64,000 nt of DNA from Labilithrix luteola (GTDB lineage: Bacteria > Myxococcota_A > Polyangia > Polyangiales > Polyangiaceae), in assembly GCF_001263205.1 (NCBI RefSeq), contig NZ_CP012333.1, positions 372,001 through 436,000 on the forward strand, written 5' to 3'. The notes under the pieces are model-generated. The model was given only the letters and a program-made list of their open reading frames with translations. It was not told where the DNA came from and searched no databases. The position numbers and the translations under genes were made by a program. Positions 9,696-18,310 of the stretch are shown one piece after another. Position 1 is the stretch's first letter. Every line of letters begins with the position of its first letter.

Positions 9696-10343
9696 ATGGA
9701 TCGAGATTCCACGACGTCCAACGGGGACGGGCAGACGAACCAAGGCGAGCCCACGGCCCCGCTGCGCACGGTCCTCGAACGCCGAAGCGTCGCGGCGCTC
9801 AGCGACGTCGGGCCTACCCCCGAGGAGCTGGCGCTCATCCTCCGCGCGGGAACGACCGTGCCCGATCACGGGCAGCTTCGTCCGTATCGTTTTGTCGTCG
9901 TGGAAGGTGATGCACGCGCTCGCTTCGGTGACGCCCTCGCCGCCGCGGCGAAGGAAGAGCGCCCCGACCTCGCGCCGGGTCTGCTCGACAAGGTGAAGAA
10001 GAAGGCCTTCGCCGCGCCCATGCAGATCGTCCTCCTCGCATCGCCCCGCGAAGGAATGAAGATTCCGGAGTGGGAGCAGATCGCATCGGCGTCGTGCACG
10101 GGCTACGCCATCACCCTCGCGGCTCATGCGCTCGGTCTCGGCGCTATCTGGAAGTCGGCCAACGCACTCGGCGGCGCCGAGCTCCGCGCCCTCTTCGCCA
10201 TGACGCCGAACGAGCGCATCCTCGGTTGGGTCAACGTGGGGCGCGTCGCGACCACGGCGATGGTCGAGCCGCGAGCCGCCATCGATCTGGCAACGGTCGC
10301 GACCGTGCTCGGCGACGACGGACTACGTCCGTTCTCAGGCTGA
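9696..10343 (+). CDS. Nitroreductase-family flavoprotein
   Basis: The 215-aa product has the compact nitroreductase fold. An N-terminal RRSVAALSD segment (the family's FMN phosphate-binding RRS motif) is followed by APDHG-like VPDHGQLRPYRFVVVEG, with dimerisation helices between and GLGAIWKS and LGWVNVGR near the C-terminus. It resembles the YdjA-type small NAD(P)H:FMN oxidoreductases. The likely role is two-electron reduction of nitro or quinone compounds in the cytosol; the substrate cannot be predicted. The ATG at 9696 is preceded by GGAAGGCGAGGAG. A TATAAA box-like sequence lies at 9664-9669. It converges with the EEP-family gene over a shared hairpin. Confidence 0.85.
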   Translation: MDRDSTTSNGDGQTNQGEPTAPLRTVLERRSVAALSDVGPTPEELALILRAGTTVPDHGQLRPYRFVVVEGDARARFGDALAAAAKEERPDLAPGLLDKVKKKAFAAPMQIVLLASPREGMKIPEWEQIASASCTGYAITLAAHALGLGAIWKSANALGGAELRALFAMTPNERILGWVNVGRVATTAMVEPRAAIDLATVATVLGDDGLRPFSG

Positions 10344-10348
10344 GAGCG

Positions 10349-10374
10349 AGAGCACCGAACAGTTTCGGTGCTCT
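10349..10374. terminator. Hairpin between convergent genes, likely bidirectional terminator
   Basis: AGAGCACCGAA and TTCGGTGCTCT form a perfect 11-bp stem with a 4-nt loop. It lies just after the nitroreductase stop and overlaps the stop codon of the opposing EEP-family gene. No run of T follows on either strand, so termination would rest on the stem alone. Confidence 0.6.
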
Positions 10375-11272
10375 AGGAACGCCCCGCGGGCGAAGTCGCG
10401 ACTTCGAACGTTGCGACTAGCCCATAGTGGTCGGAAGCCCAACCGCGGTTTCCGCTCGGAAGCAGCGTTTGCTCGAGGGGCTGGTCGAAGACCCGGCCGA
10501 TCGCCGTGTGGCGGAGGTCGGCCGCGCCGAGCCCCTTCGCAGGCCGCCAGAAGATGTAGTCGACGCGCTGCGGGGACGCCTCCGGTTCGAAGGCGTGCGC
10601 GAGAGCATTGCCGTTGGGGTGAGGGTCGAGGGTTGGAAGGTCGTCGGCCGCGCCGAGATCTTCGAAGCCGTCGAGCGCCTTCTGCAGACTTTCGTACTCC
10701 CCGGAGTGCCGCGCGTGGGAGAGGCCGTCGACGTTGAAGTCGCCGCAGACGACGAGCGGACGATCCAGGCTGGCCACCGAGTCGATGAAGTTGCGCAGGC
10801 TCTCGAGCTGCGCGGCGCGTACGCGGACCGCGAGCGGATCGTAGCCCGCCTGGAGATGGGCGGTGATGACGTCGACGTGCGTTCCACCGAACGCGAACTG
10901 CGCGTGGAGCGCGCCTTTGCGTGCGAGGCGGTCCCAACCGACGCTCGGTCCCGGGAACGAATGCATCGCTGTCTTCACGAGCGGCGCGCGCGTGCTGATT
11001 CCGAGGCCGCTGCCTCGCACGGTCATCGTTCCGAAGTGAACGCGATTGTCGTCGCGACGGCGGTCGACGTGATGGTCGAGGCTCAGGCGGTCGAAGAATC
11101 GCTGCGCGTCACGTGAGAGCAGCTCCTGGATGCAGAGCACGTCGGGCGATGCGCACTCGGTGATCACGTAATCGTCCGCGAAGCGCTTCGCCGCGGGCGC
11201 GCGGAGATGCATCAGGGCGTCGAACCCCTGCCCCATGCCAAAACAATTCCACGTGCTGATCCGTAGCCTCAA
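10373..11272 (-). CDS. Endonuclease/exonuclease/phosphatase (EEP) family hydrolase
   Basis: The 299-aa product shows the EEP (DNase I-like) motifs in order: STWNCFG (catalytic Asn), CIQELL (metal-binding Glu), TAHLQAG, GDFNVDG (Asp and Asn), DYIFW and SDHYGL (catalytic His). Such enzymes cleave phosphodiesters in nucleic acids, inositol phosphates or lipids, and the substrate is not evident. There is no signal peptide, so it is probably cytosolic. The start must be the TTG at 11272, because a TGA directly precedes it and the next ATG would remove the essential STWN motif. It is the last gene of a minus-strand series with DUF1810, STAS-like and oxidoreductase genes, 67 bp after DUF1810. Confidence 0.85.
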   Translation of the reverse strand: MRLRISTWNCFGMGQGFDALMHLRAPAAKRFADDYVITECASPDVLCIQELLSRDAQRFFDRLSLDHHVDRRRDDNRVHFGTMTVRGSGLGISTRAPLVKTAMHSFPGPSVGWDRLARKGALHAQFAFGGTHVDVITAHLQAGYDPLAVRVRAAQLESLRNFIDSVASLDRPLVVCGDFNVDGLSHARHSGEYESLQKALDGFEDLGAADDLPTLDPHPNGNALAHAFEPEASPQRVDYIFWRPAKGLGAADLRHTAIGRVFDQPLEQTLLPSGNRGWASDHYGLVATFEVATSPAGRS

Positions 11273-11339
11273 TCACGGATGAATGTACCACGGTCTCCGC
11301 ACGAAGGAGTGGAAGCCTCGGACGAGAGGCGAGCGCGAG

Positions 11340-11840
11340 CTACAAGCGCTCGTCCGTTGCAGGATCCAGCACTCCGCCGAAGTAGCGCTCGAGGAGCTCC
11401 TGGAAGATCGCCTGGTCGGGGGCGGCGCGGAGAAAGAGCGTGAGCGATGAGCGGAGCTTGATCGCATCGATGCCCCCGAAGATCGTCTGCGCGTTCGTCT
11501 CGGGCAGCGCTCGAAGGACATCGAGGCACTCGAGCAAGCGCTTGCCGAGGATGGGGTGGGCCAGATAGGCCCTCGCCTCCTCGAGCGACGCAATCGCATA
11601 CGTTCGAGCCATCGAACTCTGCCCGAGTCCCGCGATCTGCGGGAAGACGAACCACATCCAGTGGCTCGTCTTTCGACCGCGACGAAGCTCCTGCAACGCA
11701 TGCGCGTAGGTATTGGCGCCGTTCTGCGCAAGCACGAAGCGCTCGAGATCGTAGGGCACGTTCTCCTGGCTCACGAGCCGATCGTAGATCGATGACGCTG
11801 GGAGAGCGATGCCGCGCTCGTCCTCAGGCGGCTCGTTCAC
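11340..11840 (-). CDS. DUF1810 family protein
   Basis: The 166-aa protein has the conserved opening YDLERFVLAQ, the segment GRKTSHWMWFVFPQIAGLG and the ending GGVLDPATDERL, which together define DUF1810. The family is a small, soluble, mostly helical protein of unknown function found widely in bacteria. The start is the GTG at 11840, and there is no ATG at the right place. The gene overlaps the 3' end of the STAS-like gene upstream by 17 nt, so the two are probably translated from one message. Confidence 0.88.
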   Translation of the reverse strand: MNEPPEDERGIALPASSIYDRLVSQENVPYDLERFVLAQNGANTYAHALQELRRGRKTSHWMWFVFPQIAGLGQSSMARTYAIASLEEARAYLAHPILGKRLLECLDVLRALPETNAQTIFGGIDAIKLRSSLTLFLRAAPDQAIFQELLERYFGGVLDPATDERL

Positions 11841-12204
11841 GGTTCACGTCGACGGCATCGGCCCAGTGACTGTGGAGCCTCAGCTCACCGTAGACGGCGA
11901 GCGTGCCGAGCTGGAGGCGCGCACGTTCACCGAGACCGACGAGCCGCAGTCGTCCTTCACCACCGAGCTTCGTACTCGCGATGGACAGCTGATGCGCGCC
12001 TTCGAGTGCGATCGTCGCGACGTATCCAAGGTCGAAGACCACGACGCGAGCTCCTTCGTGCATGGCCCTCACCACGAGCTCGACCATCCGAACCCCCGCC
12101 GCGCGGTCGACGTGCGTGCAGCGAAACGAGAAGACGATGGTATCCCGAACGCGCAGGGTCGCCGGCCTCGAGCACTCCTTGGGCTTCATGAAAATCCCAT
12201 CCAT
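11824..12204 (-). CDS. Small STAS-like domain protein
   Basis: The 126-aa protein has a beta-alpha layout typical of STAS domains: DTIVFSFRC, then VVVFDLGYVATIALEGAHQL, then GRLRLVGLGERARLQLGTL. STAS proteins of the anti-anti-sigma type bind kinase-like anti-sigma factors and are switched by phosphorylation of a Ser/Thr before the helix. Here that position reads TIALEG rather than D-S-x-G, so classical phospho-switching is doubtful. The start is ATG at 12204 or 12189; the second has GGATGGGAT upstream. It is 30 bp downstream of the Gfo/Idh/MocA gene and overlaps DUF1810. The assignment is by fold pattern only. Confidence 0.6.
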   Translation of the reverse strand: MDGIFMKPKECSRPATLRVRDTIVFSFRCTHVDRAAGVRMVELVVRAMHEGARVVVFDLGYVATIALEGAHQLSIASTKLGGEGRLRLVGLGERARLQLGTLAVYGELRLHSHWADAVDVNRERAA

Positions 12205-12234
12205 GGGCCCAAACGGCCATTCGAGACCGAACCT

Positions 12235-13224
12235 TCAGGGCTCCTCGGTGGGAACCACGCCGAGCTGCTCGAGTGCGTCGTTCATGATGGTCTGGACGGC
12301 AAGCGTGTCCGCGAGCGGCATGATCGCGCTCTCCGTCCGGCCTGCGAGCAGACACTCGGTGACTTCGATGAGCTCGTGCGCGTAGCCACCACCGAGCGGA
12401 GGCAACGAGATGGGCTCGGGAGCAGCACCGGTGCGATGCAGGACCATCTTCGTGGGATGGTGGAATCGCGGCAAGACGTCGATGAATCCCTTGCTGCCGA
12501 AGACGCGCGCTTGACCGGGCGTGGCGTTCCGAAGCGTCATGAAGAGCACCGAGCGACGCCCTTCACCATGGTCGAGCAAGAGGCCGGACTCGGCATCCAC
12601 GCCCGTTGGCCAGAGCGAGCCCTGCGCCACGACTGCGCGCGGCGTGCCGAGCACCATCTGGGCGAACGAAACGAGGTACACGCCGAGGTCGAGCATGGCG
12701 CCGCCGCCCTGGTGCGGATCGAAGAGGCGGTCGTTCGGGTTGTACGGACGGTCCACGCCCAGATCGGCCTGGACAGCGCGAACTTCTCCGATGGCCCCAC
12801 TTGCGATGAGCTCACGCATCTTCACGATGATCGGCTGGAAGCGCGTCCACATCGCTTCCATGACGAAGCGCCCGTTCGCACGCGCCGCGTCGATCATCTC
12901 CCGTGCACCAGCAACGGTCGTGGCGAACGACTTCTCGACGAGGAGCGCCTTGCCACCGCGCACCGCTTCGATGGCGATCTTGCGATGCTGGCGATTCGGC
13001 GTCGCCACGTAGAGAACGTCGACGTCGGGGTCGGCGATGATGGCCTCGTACGAGCCGTAGCTCTTCGCGATGGCATGACGCGTGGCAAAGTCTTCGGCAC
13101 GCTGCTTCGTTCGTGAAGCAACCGCGACGACCTTCGCGTTCGGCACGTGCACGAAATCGGGCACGAGCAACTCGGCGATACGCCCCGGACCGATGATGCC
13201 CCAACGAATCGGTTTCGAGCTCAC
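12235..13224 (-). CDS. Gfo/Idh/MocA family oxidoreductase
   Basis: The 329-aa protein has an N-terminal Rossmann fold (RWGIIGPGRIAELL, residues 7-20). VLYVATPNRQH and LLVEKSFA follow, where the family's Glu-Lys-Pro is Glu-Lys-Ser here, and then the substrate domain with GGGAMLDLGVY. Members oxidise or reduce sugar-like or diol substrates with NAD(P). The substrate here is unknown, and the closest look is to trans-1,2-dihydrobenzene-1,2-diol dehydrogenase-like members. The start is GTG at 13224 with AGGATG in good position. It is the first gene of a minus-strand run continuing to 10373. Confidence 0.88.
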   Translation of the reverse strand: MSSKPIRWGIIGPGRIAELLVPDFVHVPNAKVVAVASRTKQRAEDFATRHAIAKSYGSYEAIIADPDVDVLYVATPNRQHRKIAIEAVRGGKALLVEKSFATTVAGAREMIDAARANGRFVMEAMWTRFQPIIVKMRELIASGAIGEVRAVQADLGVDRPYNPNDRLFDPHQGGGAMLDLGVYLVSFAQMVLGTPRAVVAQGSLWPTGVDAESGLLLDHGEGRRSVLFMTLRNATPGQARVFGSKGFIDVLPRFHHPTKMVLHRTGAAPEPISLPPLGGGYAHELIEVTECLLAGRTESAIMPLADTLAVQTIMNDALEQLGVVPTEEP

Positions 13225-13268
13225 ACGAGCATCCTGTCACCGCTCCGCGGGACGGCGAAGGATTTCCG

Positions 13269-13871
13269 TCAGAGTCCTTCGAACGCGAGCGCCTCGCGCA
13301 CTGCTGGACGTGCGGCGACGCGAGCCATGTAGTCGTCGACCTTCGGCCACGCCGAAAAGTCGAGGCCTGCCTGACGACCGAGTCGCAGAATCGAGAAGAG
13401 GTAGGCGTCTGCGACCGAGAAGACGTCGCCGAGGATCCACGGACCGGCGTCGACGAGCGAAGCCATTCGGAGGAGAGGCTTCGGATCGCTCATGAGACGG
13501 GCCTTGTACGAAGGAGGCACGTGCGGGTCGAACATGGGCGCGTATCCTTTGTGGAGCTCCGTGGCGACGAAGCTCAGGGCCTCGAGAAGGCGATGGCGGA
13601 GCATGGTTCCTTCACGAGGTGCGAGATTCGACGCAGGCGCACTGTCGGCGATGAACAAGAGCACCGCGGCGCCTTCGGTCAGCACCGAACCGTCGTCGAG
13701 CTCGATCGCGGGAACCTTCCCCAGGGGATTCTTCACGAGGTAACTCTGGCCCGATTCGCGGAGAGTCTTGGTCTCGAGATCGACGCGAACGAGATCCGCG
13801 GCGATTCGCGCCTCGCGGAGCGCGACGTGACAAGACAGAGAAGAGGCACCCGGGCTGTAGTAGAGCTTCAT
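13269..13871 (-). CDS. Glutathione S-transferase
   Basis: The 200-aa cytosolic protein starts at the ATG at 13871, directly after a near-perfect AAAGGAG site. The N-terminal thioredoxin-like domain has MKLYYSPGASSLSCHVALRE (beta-class GSTs carry a Cys near residue 14 that contacts glutathione), NPLGKVPAIELDDG with the cis-Pro, and LTEGAAVLLFIAD. The C-terminal helical domain contains the capping box ILGDVFSVADAYLF. It conjugates glutathione to electrophiles or has peroxidase-like activity. It diverges from a LysR-type regulator with a 91-bp gap, the usual layout for a regulator controlling its neighbour. Confidence 0.9.
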   Translation of the reverse strand: MKLYYSPGASSLSCHVALREARIAADLVRVDLETKTLRESGQSYLVKNPLGKVPAIELDDGSVLTEGAAVLLFIADSAPASNLAPREGTMLRHRLLEALSFVATELHKGYAPMFDPHVPPSYKARLMSDPKPLLRMASLVDAGPWILGDVFSVADAYLFSILRLGRQAGLDFSAWPKVDDYMARVAARPAVREALAFEGL

Positions 13872-13962
13872 CGCATCTCCTTTCGAACCTAAAACCGTCG
13901 TGACGAGACCGATGATGCCGACGCCCAGACGTTCGAAAAAGACGCCCTCGGGCAACACATCG

Positions 13963-14910
13963 ATGAACCGCGTTCACGAATTGCCGTTTGCCGAAGGGGA
14001 CGCGCGGGTCTTCTCCGCCGTGGCGGCGGCGGGCAGCTTCACGACGGCGGCATCGCTTCTCCGCATGACGCCGTCGGCCGTGAGCAAGGCCATCACGCGT
14101 CTCGAAGCGGCGCTGCACGTGCGCCTCCTCGCACGGACCACTCGCGCCTTGCACCTCACCGACGAAGGCGCGGCATTCCACGAGCGCTGCGTGCGCGCGT
14201 TCGGGATCCTTGCCGAGGCCGCCGAGGAGGCCTCGGCGGGAACGAGCGTGGTCACGGGCATCGTACGAATCGGCCTGCCGCCGCTCTTCGGCACCTATTT
14301 CCTGCCGCGCGTGCTCGCCGGGTTGCTGGTGCAACATCCTCGGTTGCGGGTCGATCTCGTGTCGACGATGAACGCCTCGGACGTGGTCGACCGAGGCCTC
14401 GATCTGGCGATCATCGTCGGCGACCTCCGCGACTCGAGCCTCGTGTCGAGGCCGCTCGGTTATGGCCAGTTCGTCACGGTCGCCGCGAAGTCGTACTTGC
14501 AGCGCGCGGGCACGCCGCGTACGCCGGACGATCTGTCGAGCCACCGTTGTCTTGCGTACACGCGCACCGATGGCCGCTCGGCTCCTTGGGTCTTCGGCCG
14601 CGGCGATGCGAACCGTGAGGTGTCACCGAACGCGCAGCTCCGCTCGGACGACATGCATCACCTGGCGTCGATGGCCGTGGAGGGGCTCGGCATCGCGCAT
14701 CTTCCTTTGTTCGTGGTGACGCACGACATCGACGCTGGACGCCTGGTCCGCCTCTTGGGCGATGACGAGCCGGAGCCCAAACCGGCCTCGCTCGTCCACG
14801 TCGGCGGACGAACGATTCCACTCCGCATACGAACGGTCATCGACTTCCTCGTTGCGTCGGAGCTCCAAGGCACGACCAGCCGTCACGGCACGGGCGGGCG
14901 CGCTCGCTAA
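13963..14910 (+). CDS. LysR-family transcriptional regulator
   Basis: The product (315 aa from the ATG at 13963) begins with the LysR winged helix: ARVFSAVAAAGSFTTAASLL, RMTPSAVSKAITRLEAAL and RLLARTTRALHLTDEG. A periplasmic-binding-protein-like effector domain follows (IVRIGLPPLFGTYFLPRVL). It belongs to the LTTR group (LysR-type transcriptional regulators) that usually pairs with short-chain or GST/oxidoreductase genes. It is divergent from the GST gene, which it may regulate, and auto-repression would be expected. Earlier in-frame starts (GTG 13900, ATG 13912) exist but have no better ribosome-binding site. Confidence 0.85.
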   Translation: MNRVHELPFAEGDARVFSAVAAAGSFTTAASLLRMTPSAVSKAITRLEAALHVRLLARTTRALHLTDEGAAFHERCVRAFGILAEAAEEASAGTSVVTGIVRIGLPPLFGTYFLPRVLAGLLVQHPRLRVDLVSTMNASDVVDRGLDLAIIVGDLRDSSLVSRPLGYGQFVTVAAKSYLQRAGTPRTPDDLSSHRCLAYTRTDGRSAPWVFGRGDANREVSPNAQLRSDDMHHLASMAVEGLGIAHLPLFVVTHDIDAGRLVRLLGDDEPEPKPASLVHVGGRTIPLRIRTVIDFLVASELQGTTSRHGTGGRAR

Positions 14911-15383
14911 CGACGGTCTTGACCGCGCAGCCAGGCTTCGATCGACGACCACTCGGCGCAGCGCAGGCACTGAGCGTGGCGCCACTGACTCTGGCATTGG
15001 GGGCACAGCCCGTGAGCATCGAGCGCGTGCCAGTGGTGATTGCAGACGCACTGCCAGCGGTCCGACTTGCGAGGCTCCCACCGGCATTTCGGACAGCGAA
15101 GACGTCGCTTGTTCGAGTCGCTGTCCCTGTCGCTGATCAGACCGAGCAGATCGTCGAGATCGATACCCGTTCGAAACGAAGGCCCGTCCACCTCTGTTTC
15201 GTAGCAGTCGCCCCAATTCGAATCGAGCGGAGCGCATGCTCGCGCTTTCCCCGAGCAGCGAGCCCATCCACGCGCCCACTCGGAGTTCGCTTCGCGTGCG
15301 AGTCGGTGCCCGCGACGACGATCGACTCCATTCTTTTGAGTCGTCGTTCGTCTCTTTGGGTGACAGCCGCTGATCACATGCAC
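14907..15383 (-). CDS. Zinc-ribbon protein, N-terminus uncertain
   Basis: The C-terminal half (about residues 95-158) holds eight cysteines and two histidines in paired knuckles: LRCPKCRWEP, WQCVCNHHWHALD, GLCPQCQSQW and CLRCAEWS. It looks like two stacked zinc ribbons, a pattern I have seen in uncharacterised proteobacterial and myxobacterial proteins that probably bind nucleic acid or protein. The N-terminal half (positively charged, no clear fold) may not be translated, because no ribosome-binding site marks a start. The gene converges with the LysR gene with a 4-nt overlap of stop regions. The C-terminal domain is convincing and the full extent is not. Confidence 0.55.
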   Translation of the reverse strand: MHVISGCHPKRRTTTQKNGVDRRRGHRLAREANSEWARGWARCSGKARACAPLDSNWGDCYETEVDGPSFRTGIDLDDLLGLISDRDSDSNKRRLRCPKCRWEPRKSDRWQCVCNHHWHALDAHGLCPQCQSQWRHAQCLRCAEWSSIEAWLRGQDRR

Positions 15384-15549
15384 GGATGCCCGAGTGATTG
15401 CGGCGCCATTGGATCGAGCGCTGAGCCTCGTTTGAGCGCTCCCTGATCAATTGGTGAGCAGGTGATTCCGGGTGATTTCCTGCGGGCGCGCTCTCGTCAA
15501 ACCGCTCAAGAATGGCGCGCGCACGGCGTGCGTACGGAGAGGTATGGCG

Positions 15550-16263
15550 ATGACGAAGAAGACGATCGGTATCTTGTTGGCGGGCGCGATGGCGGGCGTG
15601 GGGATCGTGTTGATCGTGGGGACGGCAGGAGCCGAGCCGCCGGTGGGGAAACTCTCCCCGGCGCCGACGATCACCACCGCCCAGCCCCCCGTGGTCACGT
15701 TGGCGCAGGTCTCACTCGCGTGCAGCGGCACAACCGCCTCGGACGTCGTGCACCGCAAACACAGCATCAAGAACACGACGGGCTACACGGTCCCGAAGGG
15801 CACGATCGTCCGCTGGACGTCGAACGACAAGGGCACGGGCTCGCTCACGCTCAACGCGGACCTGGCGAACAACGCCTCGGTCGACGTCATCGAGCCCGGC
15901 CAGACGAACGGCTACTCGTGCACCGCGTACTTCAGCCCGGGCACGCCCGACTTCGTGGTGAAGAGCATCACGCACAACGGCGGAACGGCGACGATCGTGG
16001 TCGAGAACGCCAACCCGTGGACGAACGCGGGCGCGTCGGTTGCGAAGGTCGAGTCGTACAAGTGCGTCTCGAGCCTGGTGAACGGCATCGACGTTCCCGT
16101 TCCGGCGATTCCGAAAGGCGGCTCGGTCACCGTCACCGCCTCGATCGCGACGGCGGACTATCTCCAGGCCACCGCGAACGCGAACGGTGCGGTCTCCGAG
16201 AGCAACAAGAACAACAACACGACGAAGTCGAACGAGTACCTGAATCACTGCGTCCCGCGGTGA
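15550..16263 (+). CDS. Secreted protein with beta-sandwich (CARDB-like) domains
   Basis: The ATG at 15550 follows GGAGAGGT with good spacing. The 237-aa product has a Sec signal peptide (KKTIGILLAGAMAGVGIVLIVGTAGAEPP) and then two beta-rich halves. The end reads SVTVTASIATADYLQATANA followed by SNKNNNTTKSNEY, which is the typical close of a CARDB repeat (a cell-adhesion-related Ig-like domain). It has four or so cysteines that may form disulfides. It is probably extracellular or periplasmic, binding rather than enzymatic. No neighbour suggests a partner; it converges with the regulator at 16267. Confidence 0.75.
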   Translation: MTKKTIGILLAGAMAGVGIVLIVGTAGAEPPVGKLSPAPTITTAQPPVVTLAQVSLACSGTTASDVVHRKHSIKNTTGYTVPKGTIVRWTSNDKGTGSLTLNADLANNASVDVIEPGQTNGYSCTAYFSPGTPDFVVKSITHNGGTATIVVENANPWTNAGASVAKVESYKCVSSLVNGIDVPVPAIPKGGSVTVTASIATADYLQATANANGAVSESNKNNNTTKSNEYLNHCVPR

Positions 16264-16266
16264 TCC

Positions 16267-16815
16267 TCAGGCGACGTCGTCGCGCGCTTCGAGCAGCGCT
16301 TGCAGCACGGTCGCCGATTCGGCGGCCGGCTGCTCGAGCGTGCCGAGCAGCGCGATGGCGGCGCGAAGATGCGCCACGATGGCAGCCGTCCTTCGCTCGG
16401 GTGAGTTCGTGCGTGCGCCCACGTCGAGAGCCGAGCGCGCAGGTGACGGCCGCGGAGCCAGCTCGCCAATCGGAGCGCGGACGGAGTGTGAACGCGGAGC
16501 TTCGTCGACGACGGTCACCGCAGCGCAGAAACGATAGCCGCGCCCGCGGATCGTCTCGAGGTACTCGGGCTGTTCGCGCGCATCGTCGAGCGCAGTCCGG
16601 ACAGCGCTCACGGCTTGCGCGATGGCGTCCTTGGTCACGGTTGTTCCGCCCCATACGTGCTCGAGCAAATCGGACCTGCTGATGAGGGCGCCGCCGCGAG
16701 CGACGAGAAAGTGCAAGAGGTCGAAGACGCGCGGCTGAACGTGGACGAGCGATCCCGAGCGGCGTAGCTCGTAGCGCGCCGAATCCAGTTCGAAGGGGCC
16801 GAAGGTGTAAATCAT
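16267..16815 (-). CDS. OmpR/CadC-type winged-helix transcriptional regulator without receiver domain
   Basis: Starting from the ATG at 16815, residues 1-100 form a Trans_reg_C winged helix: MIYTFGPFELDSARYELRR, QPRVFDLLHFLVARGGALIS, the recognition helix KDAIAQAVSAVRTALDD, and the wing YLETIRGRGYRF. The remaining 80 or so residues are low-complexity and then helical. It lacks both the receiver domain of OmpR-type regulators and the membrane span of CadC, so its input signal is unclear. It sits 3 bp from the convergent secreted-protein gene and diverges from the TPR gene at 17017 across a G-rich tract. Confidence 0.85.
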   Translation of the reverse strand: MIYTFGPFELDSARYELRRSGSLVHVQPRVFDLLHFLVARGGALISRSDLLEHVWGGTTVTKDAIAQAVSAVRTALDDAREQPEYLETIRGRGYRFCAAVTVVDEAPRSHSVRAPIGELAPRPSPARSALDVGARTNSPERRTAAIVAHLRAAIALLGTLEQPAAESATVLQALLEARDDVA

Positions 16816-16881
16816 GGCGTCGATCGCTCCTCGATCCCTCACGCTAAACGGCCCTCGCCAGACCGTCTTTCCCGCAAATTA

Positions 16882-16922
16882 GGGGGGTGGGATAGGGGTG
16901 GGGGTGCGGCTGGGGCCTGGGG
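16882..16922 (+). other. G-rich tract, candidate G-quadruplex
   Basis: Within 41 bases there are six runs of three or more G (6, 3, 4, 5, 4 and 4 long) separated by loops of 1-7 nt. It lies in the 201-bp divergent region between the winged-helix regulator and the TPR gene. The purine-rich strand is the non-template strand of the plus-strand gene. It fits the standard four-tract quadruplex pattern; whether it forms in the cell is unknown. Confidence 0.6.
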
Positions 16923-17016
16923 CTGGCGTGCGCCGCCATGAACAGACTTGGCGGTCGTAGGCCTTGTCTCCTGCGCGTAAGTACGTGGTACGTTTCGTCT
17001 CTTGGGGATGGGACGA

Positions 17017-18147
17017 ATGGATCGGCGGACGGTCTTGCAGGCAACGCAGTGCGACCCGAAGCGGCTGCCTCTACAGGCCGTCGAGGCGTTCTTCCTTTCG
17101 CAGGTCGACGGATGTCTGACGCTCGAGGAAATTGCCGAGATCGCTGGAACCGACGTGAACGAGGCGATCCGTCTCGCGCAGCGGCTGAGCGAGCTGGGCG
17201 CCGTCGCCCTAGGTGAGCCACGGCTCGCGCCTCGCAACGAGCCGCGTAGGCGGAACGTCCTTCTCGTGGCCCACGAAGTGGTGAGTGCCCGTCGGCCCGA
17301 CCCGCGCGCCGAGGAAATCGAGCCGAGGCGCTCGGATCCTCGTGTGGAGGAGGCCGTGCCGCGGCCGGAAAAGCGTCGGAGCAGTCGCAAGTCGGTCCGC
17401 TCGCAACGCGCAGCGAGCGCGGCGAATGTTCCGAGGGTTCGCACGCCCATCCCTCGGAGGACGAGCAAGACGCTGCGCGCGGACGCACGGGCCTCGAACG
17501 AATCACCATCGCGCGGCTCGAAGCCTGCGCCGAGCACGAGTGGGGCGTCGCCTGCGCCCGCCTCGGAACGTCGCAAGTCCGTCGATCGGCTGCAGCGCAT
17601 CAATGCCGCCAAGGAGATTCGAATCCAGGCTCGCGTCGATCTCTTCGTGAGCGCGGCGGAAGCAGCGTTGCGGAGCAACGACGTCGTCAGCGCGGCAAAC
17701 AACTACCGCCTGGCCTTGGCAGACCGCGAAGATCCGATCCTGCGGCGCAAGCTCGAAGAGCTCGACACGAAGTCGAAGACACTCCGTTACGAGCGAAGTG
17801 TCCTTCGCGCGCGGGCGGCCGAAAAAGAACGGCGTTGGACCGACGCCGCAACCCTCTACGCGAGCGCTCATGATGCCAAACCGGATGCGGCCGTCGCCGA
17901 GCGCGCCGCCCACGCCCTCCGCATGGGAAACGGCGATCTCCAGCGCGCCATGACCCTCGCCGAGCAGGCCGTCGCGATGGCATCGAAGAACGTGGACTAC
18001 CGAGTGACCTTGGCCGAGGTCTGTCTCGCCGCGAACCAGATGGAACGCGCCGCCGAGGAATCCCAATACCTCCTCGAGCTGGCGCCCAAGGACGCGCGGG
18101 CGAAGGACCTCGCCGCGAGAGTCTCGAAGCTCAAGAAGTCTCGTTGA
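17017..18147 (+). CDS. TPR protein with N-terminal helix-turn-helix-like region
   Basis: The protein is 376 aa from the ATG at 17017 (GGGATGGGA upstream). Residues 15-70 (AFFLSQVDGCLTLEEIAEIA, EAIRLAQRLSELGAVAL) look like a small helical or winged-helix module. A long basic, proline/serine-rich stretch follows (about 75-185). The C-terminal 190 residues form three to four TPRs (YASAHDAKPDAAVAERAAHA, YLLELAPKDARAKDLAARVS). Myxobacteria have many such proteins with a DnaJ-like or PilZ-like head and TPR tail acting as scaffolds. The specific function is unknown. Confidence 0.75.
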   Translation: MDRRTVLQATQCDPKRLPLQAVEAFFLSQVDGCLTLEEIAEIAGTDVNEAIRLAQRLSELGAVALGEPRLAPRNEPRRRNVLLVAHEVVSARRPDPRAEEIEPRRSDPRVEEAVPRPEKRRSSRKSVRSQRAASAANVPRVRTPIPRRTSKTLRADARASNESPSRGSKPAPSTSGASPAPASERRKSVDRLQRINAAKEIRIQARVDLFVSAAEAALRSNDVVSAANNYRLALADREDPILRRKLEELDTKSKTLRYERSVLRARAAEKERRWTDAATLYASAHDAKPDAAVAERAAHALRMGNGDLQRAMTLAEQAVAMASKNVDYRVTLAEVCLAANQMERAAEESQYLLELAPKDARAKDLAARVSKLKKSR

Positions 18148-18310
18148 CCCTCAGCCTCCCGTGCCAAACGGCCGGGTCCTGGAGGATTCGGCGGGAGATG
18201 CCAAATTTCTGCGACCACGAACATCTCGTGGCGTCTTTGTCGTTGGAAGATGGTGATCCGGGCCCGGCATCGGGACGACCGGGTCGTTGCCACATCAAAG
18301 GACGCGACGC

